64,000 nucleotides of DNA, taken from positions 1,094,001-1,158,000 of the forward strand of contig NZ_CP093280.1 of NCBI RefSeq assembly GCF_026651855.1, read 5' to 3'. Source of the DNA: Pseudomonas silvicola (GTDB lineage Bacteria > Pseudomonadota > Gammaproteobacteria > Pseudomonadales > Pseudomonadaceae). Made by a program: the position numbers and the translations under genes. How positions within the stretch are numbered: position 1 is the first letter of the stretch; every line of letters starts with the position of its first letter. Under the pieces are notes generated by a model. That model had not been told where the DNA came from and did not search any database. It was given only the letters and a program-made list of their open reading frames with translations. Positions 16,746-26,291 of this stretch are shown here, in pieces.

Positions 16746-19336
16746 TCGCCAAGGTCTTCCCCTACACCCGCCTGCGCCAGCGCCACGGCTGCACGCCGCC
16801 GCTGGCCTTGCTGCTGGCCAGCCTCTGTGCCCTGGCCTGGGTATGCCTGCGGCTGGAGTCGACGCAGTGGCGCAACCTGCTGCAGCACCCGCACCGCTGG
16901 TACCCGCAATTGGCCGACAAGCCGCCGCGCCTGGGCGACCCGCTGCGCTATCTGGTGCAGAGCCTGTGGTTGCTGGTGGTCAAGCCGGCCCCGACACGCA
17001 CCTGGTCGTTGCGCGCACCCCGCTGGCTCAAGGCCCTGGGGGCGCTGTACCTGCGCGCATGGGAACGGGTAGGAGCGGAACTGGAAGAGTTGCCGCAGCG
17101 CGCCGAAACCAGCTCGCAGATCCGCAAGAGCAGCCACTGGTGGAAAGGCCTGGACCGTCGCAGCCAGCGCCTGGTGAACATCAGTATCGGCACCGTGGCC
17201 TTCCTGTTGACGCTGTTGTGCATCACCGAACCGTTCAGCTATGTCGCGCAACTGGTCTTCGTACTGCTGTTGTGGGGCCTGGCCATGCTGGTGCGCCGGG
17301 TGCCCGGGCGCTTCCCGACCTTGCTGATGGTGGTGTTGTCGGTCATCGTCTCGTGCCGTTACCTGTGGTGGCGCTACACCGCCACGCTCAACTGGAACCA
17401 GCCGCTGGACCTGGCCTGCGGCTCGATCCTGCTGGTGGCCGAGACCTATTCCTGGGTGGTGCTGATTCTGGGCTACATCCAGACCTGCTGGCCGCTGGGG
17501 CGCAAACCCAAGCCGCTGCCGCGCGACCTCAGCCTGTGGCCCAGCGTCGACCTGCTGATTCCCACCTACAACGAAGATCTGTCCATCGTGCGCGGTACGG
17601 TCTACGCGGCGATGGGGCTGGACTGGCCCGCCGAGAAACTGAATATCTACATCCTCGACGACGGCAAGCGTGAAAGCTTCCGCCAGTTCGCCGCTGAAGT
17701 GGGTGTGGGTTACATCGCCCGCACCGATAACCGCCATGCCAAGGCGGGTAACCTGAACCACGCGCTGACACTGATCGATAGCGAACTGGTCGCCATCTTC
17801 GACTGCGACCACGTGCCCGTTCGCTCTTTCCTGCAACTGACAACGGGTGGTTTCCTCAGCGATCCGAAGCTGGCGCTGGTGCAGACCCCGCACCATTTCC
17901 TGTCGCCCGACCCGTTCGAGCGCAACCTCAATGTGTTCCGCGAACGTCCCAACGAGGGCGAGTTGTTCTATGGCCTGGTCCAGGACGGCAACGACATGTG
18001 GAACGCGGCATTCTTCTGCGGCTCCTGCGCCGTATTGCGGCGCACGGCCATCGATGCCATCGGCGGCTTCGCCGTGGAAACAGTGACGGAAGACGCCCAT
18101 ACGGCCCTGCGCCTGCACCGCAATGGCTGGAATTCAGCTTACATCAAGGTCCCCCAGGCCGCCGGCCTGGCTACCGAAAGCCTGTCGGCCCACATCGGCC
18201 AGCGTATCCGCTGGGCCCGGGGCATGGCGCAGATCTTCCGTACCGACAACCCGTTGCTGGGCCGCGGCCTGACACTGTTCCAGCGCATCTGTTACGCCAA
18301 TGCCATGATCCACTTCCTGGCGGGCCTGCCGCGCCTGGTGTTCCTCACCGCGCCGCTGGCGTTCCTGGTGCTGCACGCCTACATCATCTACGCCCCGGCA
18401 ATGATGATTCTGTTGTACGTGCTGCCCCACATGATTCACGCCAGCCTGACCAACTCCCGTATGCAGGGCGCCTACCGCCAGACGTTCTGGGGCGAGGTGT
18501 ATGAAACGGTGCTGGCCTGGTACATCGCGCGGCCGACCACCGTGGCACTGTTCAACCCCAAGAAAGGCAAGTTCAACGTCACGGCCAAGGGCGGCTTGAT
18601 GGAGGATAACCAGTTCGACTGGAAGATCGCCCAACCCTACCTGCTGCTGGCGCTGATCAACCTCGCAGGCCTGGGCTTTGCCGCCTGGCGGCTGGTGTAT
18701 GGTCCCACTACCGAGGTCATCACGGTGTTGGTCAGCAGCCTCTGGGTGGTTTACAACCTGCTGATCGTCGGCGCGGCAGTGGCGGTGGCGGCGGAAGTCC
18801 GCCAGGTACGCCAGACCCACCGTGTACAGGTGAAGATGCCCGCCGCCGTGCGCCTGGAGAATGGCCACTGCTATCCAGGCATGCTGCAGGACTATTCCGA
18901 CGGTGGCGCGGGCATCGAGCTCGACACCTCGCTGTCGTTGCCGGTGGGCGGGCGTATCTCGCTGATGCTGCAGCGCGGCGACCGTGAATTCCTGTTCCCC
19001 GGCTACGTGACCCGAAGCCACAGGACATTCGTGGGCATCAACCTGGGCGAACTGAAGGGCCAGCAGAAGATCGACTTCGTGCAGTGCACGTTCGCCCGTG
19101 CCGATGCGTGGCTGAACTGGGGTGACAACTTCGCCCCCGACCGCCCCCTGCACAGCTTCATGGATATCCTGCGCCTGGGCGCCGTCGGCTACTACCGCCT
19201 GTACCAATACCTGCCTGCCTGGGTGCGCTACATCGCCGGCCCACCCTTGCACCTGCTGCGCTGGCTGTGCAGTTTCCTGCCGCGCAGACCCGTGGCCACC
19301 CCTATTTCCACTTCCCGATCAGTGAGCGCACGATGA
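16742..19336 (+). CDS. bcsA: Cellulose synthase catalytic subunit BcsA (UDP-forming)
   Basis: BcsA polymerises UDP-glucose into beta-1,4-glucan and threads it through the inner membrane. The 864-residue protein has N-terminal membrane segments, a GT2 domain with D306-D307-G308 (ILDDGKR), D354-C-D356 (IFDCDHVP), the TED motif at 449-451 and QRIRW at 487-491, then more membrane helices. The C-terminal PilZ domain has R690QTHR694 and DYSDGG at 717-722, so c-di-GMP activation is expected. I use the ATG at 16742, which overlaps the bcsQ stop. All catalytic motifs are intact. Confidence 0.97.
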   Translation: MIAKVFPYTRLRQRHGCTPPLALLLASLCALAWVCLRLESTQWRNLLQHPHRWYPQLADKPPRLGDPLRYLVQSLWLLVVKPAPTRTWSLRAPRWLKALGALYLRAWERVGAELEELPQRAETSSQIRKSSHWWKGLDRRSQRLVNISIGTVAFLLTLLCITEPFSYVAQLVFVLLLWGLAMLVRRVPGRFPTLLMVVLSVIVSCRYLWWRYTATLNWNQPLDLACGSILLVAETYSWVVLILGYIQTCWPLGRKPKPLPRDLSLWPSVDLLIPTYNEDLSIVRGTVYAAMGLDWPAEKLNIYILDDGKRESFRQFAAEVGVGYIARTDNRHAKAGNLNHALTLIDSELVAIFDCDHVPVRSFLQLTTGGFLSDPKLALVQTPHHFLSPDPFERNLNVFRERPNEGELFYGLVQDGNDMWNAAFFCGSCAVLRRTAIDAIGGFAVETVTEDAHTALRLHRNGWNSAYIKVPQAAGLATESLSAHIGQRIRWARGMAQIFRTDNPLLGRGLTLFQRICYANAMIHFLAGLPRLVFLTAPLAFLVLHAYIIYAPAMMILLYVLPHMIHASLTNSRMQGAYRQTFWGEVYETVLAWYIARPTTVALFNPKKGKFNVTAKGGLMEDNQFDWKIAQPYLLLALINLAGLGFAAWRLVYGPTTEVITVLVSSLWVVYNLLIVGAAVAVAAEVRQVRQTHRVQVKMPAAVRLENGHCYPGMLQDYSDGGAGIELDTSLSLPVGGRISLMLQRGDREFLFPGYVTRSHRTFVGINLGELKGQQKIDFVQCTFARADAWLNWGDNFAPDRPLHSFMDILRLGAVGYYRLYQYLPAWVRYIAGPPLHLLRWLCSFLPRRPVATPISTSRSVSAR

Positions 19337-21609
19337 GCCGCTTTTTCAACAAAACCCTGGTTGCCAGCCTGGCGCTGCTGGCCGTCGGCTGCGCCCAGGC
19401 TGCCGTCACCACTTCTGCGGCGCCAGCGTCGGCGCCGGTGCCTGCCTGGAGCAGCACCCACAGCTTCGAACAGCTGGGGCGCCCGGCCGACAGCCTGTTG
19501 CTGGGCATTCATACCAGTGACCAGATCGAGTTCAGCCTGCGCCGTGACCGCATCGCCAGCGATGCCCGGCTGCAATTGCAATACACCCCTTCGCCGTCGC
19601 TGCTGCCCCAGGTTTCCCATATCCGCATCTACCTCAATGATGTGTTGATGAGCGTGGTACCGATCGAGAAGGACCAGTTGGGCAAGCGTGTGACGCAGTC
19701 CGTGGCGCTGGACCCGCACCTGATCGCCGACTTCAACCGCGTGCGCATGGAGTTTGTCGGCCACTACGCCGACGTGTGCGAAGACCCCGCCAACAGCGCC
19801 TTGTGGCTGAGCGTTGGCCGCGACAGCCAGATCCAGTTGCAGGAACAGGCACTGGCAATGAAGAACGACCTGGCCTATTTCCCCATGCCTTTCTTCGATG
19901 CGCGTGGGCAGGACAAGCCTTCCATCGACCTGGTGTTCGCCAATGCGCCGACCCTGGGCGAACAGCGTGCCGCGGGTATCCTGGCCTCCTACTTCGGCAG
20001 CAAGGCCGGTTGGCGAGGCGCGCGGTTCCCGGTGCGGTTCGACCAGTTGCCGGCCCTTGATGACCAGCACCGCGCCAAGCCTGCCATCGTCTTCGCCACC
20101 AACGACCACCGTCCTGCGTTCCTGGCCGACAAGACCCAGTTCCCGGCGGTCGACGCACCCGTGGTGCAGATGATCGACAACCCCCAGGACCCCTACAGTA
20201 AGGTGCTGCTGGTGCTGGGCCGCAACGACGATGACCTGGCGGTCGCCGCCCAGGCACTGGCGCTGGGCAGTGACCTGTTCCGTGGGCCACGGGTGAACGT
20301 GGAGGGTGTGCAGCAACTCAAGCCGCGTGAACCCTACGACGCCCCGAACTGGATGCGCACCGACCGCCCGGTGCGTTTCGCCGAATTGATCAAGTACCCC
20401 GAGCAGCTTCAGGCCAACGGCCTGCTGCCGCGCTCCATCACCCTGGACGTGAACCTGCCGCCAGACCTGTTCGTCTGGCGCAACCAGGGCATCCCCTTGC
20501 AAACCAAGTTCCGCTACACCCAACCGGCGGCGGATGATGCGTCGAGCCTGACCATCAGCCTGAACAACCAGTTCATCACCAGCCTGCCTTTGCACAGCAA
20601 GACCAACAGCCAGCTGGAGCAGATGCGCCTGGCGGTCATGTCCGATGAAACCGCCAACGTCACAGACAAGCTGCTGGTGCCGGCGTTGAAGATTGGCGAC
20701 CGCAACACCCTGCGCTTTGACTTCAATTTCGCCAGCACCTACGGCAGTGCCCAGCGCGACCACTGCCAGACCACTCTGCCGGTGAACAACCAGGCGGTGA
20801 TCGACGAAGAGTCGACCGTGGACCTGTCGGGTTATTACCACTACCTGGCCATGCCGGACCTGCGTGCCTTTGCCCGTGGTGGGTTCCCGTTCAGCCGAAT
20901 GGCCGACCTGTCGCAGACCCTGGTCATGGTGCCGGCCCAGAGCACGCCGGTGCAGTTGAGTACCTTGTTCGAAACCCTGGGCGCCATTTCCGCGCGTTCG
21001 GGCCTGCCGGCCTTCGGCCTGCGCCTGTCGAACGACTGGAATGACGCCAAGGCGGATAACGACCTGTTGGTGTTTGGCAACCTGGCCGCTTCGGCGGGCA
21101 AGGGCGATGATGCCAACCTGGTACTGGCCAAGACCCGCGACTGGCTGCTCACGCCCGCCAACGAAGACAGCGGCAAATCGGCCCGTGCAGGGCAGTTCAA
21201 CGATGCCCGCGACCTGGGCGCCAACCGTGTGGCCGTCAGTGCCCAGGCGCCGATCGCGGCTATCGTCGGCTTGCAGTCGCCGTACCACGAGCAGCGCAGC
21301 ATCGTCGCCCTGCTGGCCTCCGATGACGCTGACTATCAATTGCTGCGCGACACCCTGGCCGACAGCGGCAAGCTGGAAGCCGTGGCCGGCTCCGTCGCGC
21401 TGATCCGCGACAGCGGTGTCAGCAGCAGTTGGGTAGGGCAGCAGTACTTTGTCGGGCACCTGCCATGGTGGCTGTTGCTCTGGTACCAGTTGTCCGAGCA
21501 CCCGGTGCTGCTGGCGGCGCTGGCCACCATCAGTGTGTTGCTCACAGCCTTCCTGCTGTGGCGTGGCCTGCGCTGGATGGCGCGGCGCCGTCTGGTTGGC
21601 CAGGAGTAA
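19333..21609 (+). CDS. bcsB: Cellulose synthase periplasmic subunit BcsB
   Basis: BcsB is the periplasmic, membrane-anchored partner of BcsA that guides the glucan chain. The 758-residue product from the ATG at 19333 starts with a signal peptide (MSRFFNKTLVASLALLAVGCAQA) and ends with the expected single transmembrane anchor (about 715-745, PVLLAALATISVLLTAFLLW). The middle contains the alternating carbohydrate-binding and flavodoxin-like domains of the family. Overlaps bcsA by ATGA and is followed by bcsZ after 4 bases. Confidence 0.95.
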   Translation: MSRFFNKTLVASLALLAVGCAQAAVTTSAAPASAPVPAWSSTHSFEQLGRPADSLLLGIHTSDQIEFSLRRDRIASDARLQLQYTPSPSLLPQVSHIRIYLNDVLMSVVPIEKDQLGKRVTQSVALDPHLIADFNRVRMEFVGHYADVCEDPANSALWLSVGRDSQIQLQEQALAMKNDLAYFPMPFFDARGQDKPSIDLVFANAPTLGEQRAAGILASYFGSKAGWRGARFPVRFDQLPALDDQHRAKPAIVFATNDHRPAFLADKTQFPAVDAPVVQMIDNPQDPYSKVLLVLGRNDDDLAVAAQALALGSDLFRGPRVNVEGVQQLKPREPYDAPNWMRTDRPVRFAELIKYPEQLQANGLLPRSITLDVNLPPDLFVWRNQGIPLQTKFRYTQPAADDASSLTISLNNQFITSLPLHSKTNSQLEQMRLAVMSDETANVTDKLLVPALKIGDRNTLRFDFNFASTYGSAQRDHCQTTLPVNNQAVIDEESTVDLSGYYHYLAMPDLRAFARGGFPFSRMADLSQTLVMVPAQSTPVQLSTLFETLGAISARSGLPAFGLRLSNDWNDAKADNDLLVFGNLAASAGKGDDANLVLAKTRDWLLTPANEDSGKSARAGQFNDARDLGANRVAVSAQAPIAAIVGLQSPYHEQRSIVALLASDDADYQLLRDTLADSGKLEAVAGSVALIRDSGVSSSWVGQQYFVGHLPWWLLLWYQLSEHPVLLAALATISVLLTAFLLWRGLRWMARRRLVGQE

Positions 21610-21613
21610 GCCG

Positions 21614-22720
21614 ATGAAAACCGTCGCGGCCCTGGTACTGGCCGGTGTTTTCGCGGTACCGGGCCTGGCCGAAGCCGGCGAGTGTGCCTGGCCGGCGTGG
21701 GCGCATTATCGCCAGGCGCTGGTCAGCGCGGACGGGCGGGTGATCGACCGGTCCACGCCCGGCATGACCACCACGTCCGAAGGGCAGGCCTATGGCTTGT
21801 TCTTCGCGCTGCTGGGCAATGACCGCGACAGCTTCGCCAAGCTGCTGCGCTGGACCCAGGACAACCTGGCGGCTGGCGACCTCAACCGCCAATTGCCAGC
21901 CTGGCAGTGGGGCCAGGACAAGCAAGGGCAGTGGCAGGTACTGGACAGCAACAATGCTTCCGACGCCGATTTGTGGATAGCCTACAGCCTGCTCGAAGCC
22001 GGGCGGCTGTGGCACCGCGCCGATTACCAGTCGCTGGGGCGCAACGTGCTATGGCGTACCTCCGCCCAGAGCCTGCGCAAGCTGCCGGGCATGGGCTTGA
22101 TGCTGCTGCCAGGGGATGTCGGCTTCGAAAATGCCGAAGGCTGGCGCCTGAATGCCAGTTACCTGCCGCCGCAATTGCTGGCCCGCTTTGCCGCAGAGGC
22201 ACCCATATGGGCGGAACTGGCCAGCAATACCCAACGCTTGCTGACCGAGGGCTCGCCCAAGGGCCTGGTGCCCGACTGGCAAGTGTGGAAAACCGATCAA
22301 GGCTGGGCTGTGGACAGCCAGAAAGGGGCTGTAGGCAGCTATGACGCCATTCGTGTCTACCTGTGGGCTGGCATGCTTGCCAAGGACGCCCCGGGACGCT
22401 CGGCACTGGTCGAGCATCTGCAGCCCATGGTGCAGCGGGTGGCCGAGCGGGGCTTTGTCCCGGAAAAAGTCGACGCTGCCACTGCCGTTGATACCGGTAC
22501 CGGGCCTGTGGGTTTCAGCGCGGCACTGTTGCCGCTGCTGTCAGGCAACGCCGCGGCGCTGGCGGCGCAGCGCGAGCGCCTGAAACAGCAACCGCCCCTG
22601 GCCGACGCCTATTACAACCAGTCCCTGGTGCTGTTCGGCCAAGGCTGGGACCAGCAACGCTACCGCTTTGATAAAGACGGACGCCTCGTGCCGAACTGGA
22701 CTGCCGCATGCAAAGATTGA
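21614..22720 (+). CDS. bcsZ: Periplasmic endo-1,4-beta-glucanase BcsZ (GH8)
   Basis: A 368-residue secreted cellulase that trims or edits cellulose during export. It has a signal peptide (MKTVAALVLAGVFAVPGLAEA) and the GH8 catalytic acid E56 in TTSEGQAYGLFFALL; DADLWIAYSLLEAGRLW contains a second conserved acidic region. I use the ATG at 21614, 4 bases after bcsB. Its 3' end overlaps the bcsC start by 13 bases in another frame. Confidence 0.94.
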   Translation: MKTVAALVLAGVFAVPGLAEAGECAWPAWAHYRQALVSADGRVIDRSTPGMTTTSEGQAYGLFFALLGNDRDSFAKLLRWTQDNLAAGDLNRQLPAWQWGQDKQGQWQVLDSNNASDADLWIAYSLLEAGRLWHRADYQSLGRNVLWRTSAQSLRKLPGMGLMLLPGDVGFENAEGWRLNASYLPPQLLARFAAEAPIWAELASNTQRLLTEGSPKGLVPDWQVWKTDQGWAVDSQKGAVGSYDAIRVYLWAGMLAKDAPGRSALVEHLQPMVQRVAERGFVPEKVDAATAVDTGTGPVGFSAALLPLLSGNAAALAAQRERLKQQPPLADAYYNQSLVLFGQGWDQQRYRFDKDGRLVPNWTAACKD

Positions 22721-25700
22721 CCGGTTTGGGGCTGCTGTTGAGCAGCGTCTGCGGGGTGGCCCTCGCTCAACCCCTGAGCGCGCCCGAGCAACAGCAATGG
22801 TTGCTCGAACAGATTCGCGTAGGCCAGGCGCTTTACCGCGAAGACCTGGTGCACGATTCGCTGGCACGCCTGGAATTGATCGCACCGGATAACCCCCAGG
22901 TGAAAGTCGCCGAAGTCCGCCAGGCGTTGTTGCAGAACAACACCCCGGAGGCTGAGCGGCTGGCGGCCGAGCTGGGCCGTCAGGCTCCGGGCAGTGCCGA
23001 GTCCCGTCAGGCCCGGAGCTTGCTGAAACTGCATAGCAGTGCGGGCCAGAAAGACCTGCAAGAGGCTCGCCTGCTGGCCACCGCCGGCCGTTACGATGAT
23101 GCCTTGCAGGCTTACCGGCAGATGTTCGGCGACGATATGCCGGACTTCGCCATCGCCCTGGAATACCTGACCGTGCGCAGTGGCATCAAGGAGCAGCGTG
23201 CGCAGGTCATCGACCAGTTGCGGGCACTGGACAGCCAGTACCCAGGTAACGCCGGCTTGCGCCAGACTCTGGTGGGCCTGCTGTTCGGCGAACAACGCGA
23301 TGCCGAGGCACTGGCGGTACTGCACCAGTTGGCGGGTGACGCCAACGCCGCGGCCAACGCTGCCGAACGCGAGTACAACTACTTGCTCAAGCAGCCCGTG
23401 GGCCGGGAAACCGCCCAGGCCTGGCAGACGTTCCTGAAGGTGTACCCGTCTACCCCGTATCGGGCCGACGCCACCTTGCAACTGCAGGCGCAAGAGCACC
23501 TGCTGGCCGACCCCAGCTGGCAAGCCGGTGTCAGGGGCAAGGCGCTGCTGGACGCGGGCGACAGCGTCGGCGCCGAAGCGCAGCTGCGCCGGGCACTCAA
23601 GGCTTACCCCAAGGATTCCAGCCTGCTGGGTGCGCTGGGTGTTGCCTTGATGCGCCAGAACAAGCATGAGGACGCCTACAACACGTTCGTCAAGGCCTCG
23701 GCCATCGAGCAGGACACCTACTGGATGACCAAGTGGCAAGACCTCAAGGTCGCCAACTACCAGTGGATGCTGCTGCAAAAGGGTGACCAGGCGCTGGAGC
23801 GCAAGGATTATCCACAGGCCAAACGTTTTTATCAGCAGGCGCGCATAGCCCAGCCCAAGGATGCCAGTGCCCTGATTGGCCTGTCCTACGTGGCCCGGGG
23901 CGAGTCAGACGATATCGCCGCCGAGGCCCTGCTGCTGCAGGCGCGCAAGCTGGACCCCGACAATGCCAGCGTGGTGCGGGCCATGGTGCGCCTGTACCAG
24001 GCGCAGTCGGCCGACAAGGCCGAGCAATATCTGGACAGCCTGACGCCTGCCCAGCAGGTCGAGTTCAAGAGCGTGCGCCTGGGCCTGGCCCTGGACCGCC
24101 TGAACGCCCAGGCCGATGACGCTACCCGGCGCAGTGATTGGGGCCAGGTGGTGCAACACCTGAGCAAGGCCCGTGAGCTGGACCCGGACAACCCCTGGCT
24201 GGTCTACCGGCTGGCCAACGCCCAACGGCAGTTGGGCCGCGCCGCCGATGCCGATCACAGCTTCAGCCTGCTGTTGCAGCGTCAGGGCCAGAACCCCGAA
24301 GCGCGTTATGCCCATGGCCTGTTCCTGGCCGATGGCGACCGTGACGCCGAGGCCATGGCCAGCCTGCAACAGGTGCCGCGTGCCGGCTGGAGCGATAACA
24401 TGAACCAGCTGTGGGCCCGCCTGCAGCGTCGGCAAATGCTGGCCCAGGCCCAGGCTCTACGTGCCGCTCACCATGAGGACCAGGCCGAAGCGCTGTTACT
24501 GCGTGCGCCGAACACCGATGACTACCTGACGCTGGCCGACTGGGCCCAGCAACGCGCAGACCTGGCCGCCGCCCAGGCCCGCTACCGCCAGGTGCTGGCC
24601 AGTGAACCGCGCAACCCCGAAGCGCAACTGGGCCTCAGTGAAGTCCTGATCGCCAGCCATCAGCCGCAAGCCGCCCGGGTTGGCCTGCTGGCCATCAAGC
24701 CAGCGGCACCCGTTGACGTCGGCTTTCAGCGGCGGCTGGCCAATGCCTGGGCCGCGGTGGGAGACAAGACGCGGGCCAAGGCCTTGTTCGCTGAACTGCT
24801 GAGCACCCCGCGCCAGGATCCCCTCGCGTACCGCGATGAAGCACGTCTGCTTTCCACCGAACAGCCGCAGCATGCGCTGGATGACTACGCCCACGCCATG
24901 GCCGCGGCAAAGCTGATCGCACCCGGGCAGGCCACCCCGCGTGACGACCGCGCCGTCACGCAGGCCAGCCGTGCCGCAGACAGTGATGACTGGCTGGCCC
25001 GCAGCATTCGCAGCGATGTGGACACGCTGTACCAGAAGCAGAACCCGACGGTTAACCTGTACCACGACTTCGCCTGGCGCACCGATAATAGCGCCTCGGG
25101 CGTCTCGGACTTGACCACCCAGACCACCATCTTGCGCATCGACACGCCGTTGGCCCAAGGCCAGGCCTTTATGCAGGCCGAGGACGTGCAACTGGATGTC
25201 AGCAGCTTTGCCAGCAATGACCAGTTCGGGTTGTGCGCCGTGGTGCAGGGGGGCTGCGCCAGTGGCGCGCAAAGCGTCAGCGGCACCCTGCTCGGCATGG
25301 GCTGGCACGATGACCAGTGGGCGTTTGACGTAGGCCATACGCCTCAGGAATTCACGGTTTCCAACTGGGTGGGTGGGGTCACTTACAGTGGCGACTGGGA
25401 CGACATCGGTTACCGCCTGACAGCCTCGCGCCGACCGCTGACCAACTCGCTGGTGTCTTACGCGGGCGCGGTCGATCCGGTCACCGGCACCCGCTTCGGC
25501 GGTGTCACCGCCAACGGCTTCACCCTGGGCCTGAGCCACGACGAAGGCGGCAAGGACGGCGTCTGGGCCAGCCTGAGCAGCCACTGGCTGGTGGGCCAGA
25601 ACGTCGAGAACAACCAGCGCCGCAGTGCCATGGGCGGCTACTACTACCGCCTGGTGGAGCGCGCCGATGAGCGCGTGCGCACCGGCCTGACGCTGATGTA

Positions 25701-26184
25701 CATGGGTTACGACAAGGACCTCAGCGAGTCGACCCTGGGGCAGGGGGGGTACTACAGCCCGCAGCAGTACTATTCGGTCAGCGTCCCGGTCAACTTTGCC
25801 TGGCGCAACGCCAATTGGTCGGCCTTTCTGGAAAGCTCGGCAGGCTGGTCGTTCGCCAAGACCAGCGCCAGCGACCTTTACCCCAAGGACAGCAGCGCCA
25901 GCGACCTGGAGAACTTGCTGGCGCAGTCAGGCCATACACTGGTGACGGACCCGACGCTGACCAAGAGCGGCAGTAGCAGCAACGGTATCAACTTTCGGGT
26001 GCAGGGCCTGCTGGAGCGCCGCTTGTCCGATAACCTGGTGTTGGGCGGCGGGGTGACCTGGCAGCACAGTGAAGGCTATGCCCCGAGCCGCGCGCTGTTG
26101 TACCTGCGTTATACCTTCGACCCGTGGCAAGGCAACCTGCCGCTGCCGGTAGAGCCGATTAGCCCTTACGCGGACATGCGCTGA
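22708..26184 (+). CDS. bcsC: Cellulose export outer-membrane protein BcsC (TPR + beta-barrel)
   Basis: BcsC carries cellulose through the outer membrane. The 1158-residue protein has a signal peptide (MQRLTGLGLLLSSVCGVALA), a long TPR solenoid from about residue 30 to 750 (for example LLQARKLDPDNASVVRAMVRLYQ) and a C-terminal beta-barrel from about 800, ending in alternating strands with final YLRYTFDPWQG. Length matches E. coli BcsC. It closes the operon; no clear T-tract terminator follows. Confidence 0.95.
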   Translation: MQRLTGLGLLLSSVCGVALAQPLSAPEQQQWLLEQIRVGQALYREDLVHDSLARLELIAPDNPQVKVAEVRQALLQNNTPEAERLAAELGRQAPGSAESRQARSLLKLHSSAGQKDLQEARLLATAGRYDDALQAYRQMFGDDMPDFAIALEYLTVRSGIKEQRAQVIDQLRALDSQYPGNAGLRQTLVGLLFGEQRDAEALAVLHQLAGDANAAANAAEREYNYLLKQPVGRETAQAWQTFLKVYPSTPYRADATLQLQAQEHLLADPSWQAGVRGKALLDAGDSVGAEAQLRRALKAYPKDSSLLGALGVALMRQNKHEDAYNTFVKASAIEQDTYWMTKWQDLKVANYQWMLLQKGDQALERKDYPQAKRFYQQARIAQPKDASALIGLSYVARGESDDIAAEALLLQARKLDPDNASVVRAMVRLYQAQSADKAEQYLDSLTPAQQVEFKSVRLGLALDRLNAQADDATRRSDWGQVVQHLSKARELDPDNPWLVYRLANAQRQLGRAADADHSFSLLLQRQGQNPEARYAHGLFLADGDRDAEAMASLQQVPRAGWSDNMNQLWARLQRRQMLAQAQALRAAHHEDQAEALLLRAPNTDDYLTLADWAQQRADLAAAQARYRQVLASEPRNPEAQLGLSEVLIASHQPQAARVGLLAIKPAAPVDVGFQRRLANAWAAVGDKTRAKALFAELLSTPRQDPLAYRDEARLLSTEQPQHALDDYAHAMAAAKLIAPGQATPRDDRAVTQASRAADSDDWLARSIRSDVDTLYQKQNPTVNLYHDFAWRTDNSASGVSDLTTQTTILRIDTPLAQGQAFMQAEDVQLDVSSFASNDQFGLCAVVQGGCASGAQSVSGTLLGMGWHDDQWAFDVGHTPQEFTVSNWVGGVTYSGDWDDIGYRLTASRRPLTNSLVSYAGAVDPVTGTRFGGVTANGFTLGLSHDEGGKDGVWASLSSHWLVGQNVENNQRRSAMGGYYYRLVERADERVRTGLTLMYMGYDKDLSESTLGQGGYYSPQQYYSVSVPVNFAWRNANWSAFLESSAGWSFAKTSASDLYPKDSSASDLENLLAQSGHTLVTDPTLTKSGSSSNGINFRVQGLLERRLSDNLVLGGGVTWQHSEGYAPSRALLYLRYTFDPWQGNLPLPVEPISPYADMR

Positions 26185-26196
26185 ATAAAATAAAAA

Positions 26197-26218
26197 TTCC
26201 AAATTAAATTTAATGGAA
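26197..26218. promoter_or_regulatory. AT-rich inverted repeat upstream of the inositol dehydrogenase gene
   Basis: TTCCA (26197-26201) and TGGAA (26214-26218) flank an AATTAAATTTAA core that is itself nearly palindromic. It lies in an AT-rich stretch (26185-26250) unlike the GC-rich surroundings, 74-95 bases before the iolG start, where a sugar-type regulator could bind. The cognate factor is not encoded next to it. Confidence 0.35.
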
Positions 26219-26291
26219 AAATAATTGATTTGCGCCTGATGCCGTTCTAGCCTGAGATTCCAAGGCCTACAACAACAAATCAGGAGCCATC

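Noticed and set aside
16688-18118. Minus-strand open frame of 476 codons
   Set aside because: Antisense to bcsA, which has intact catalytic motifs.
19228-21501. Minus-strand open frame of 757 codons
   Set aside because: Antisense to bcsB; no recognisable domain and shadow-type composition.
24496-25584. Minus-strand open frame of 362 codons
   Set aside because: Antisense to the bcsC TPR/barrel region.
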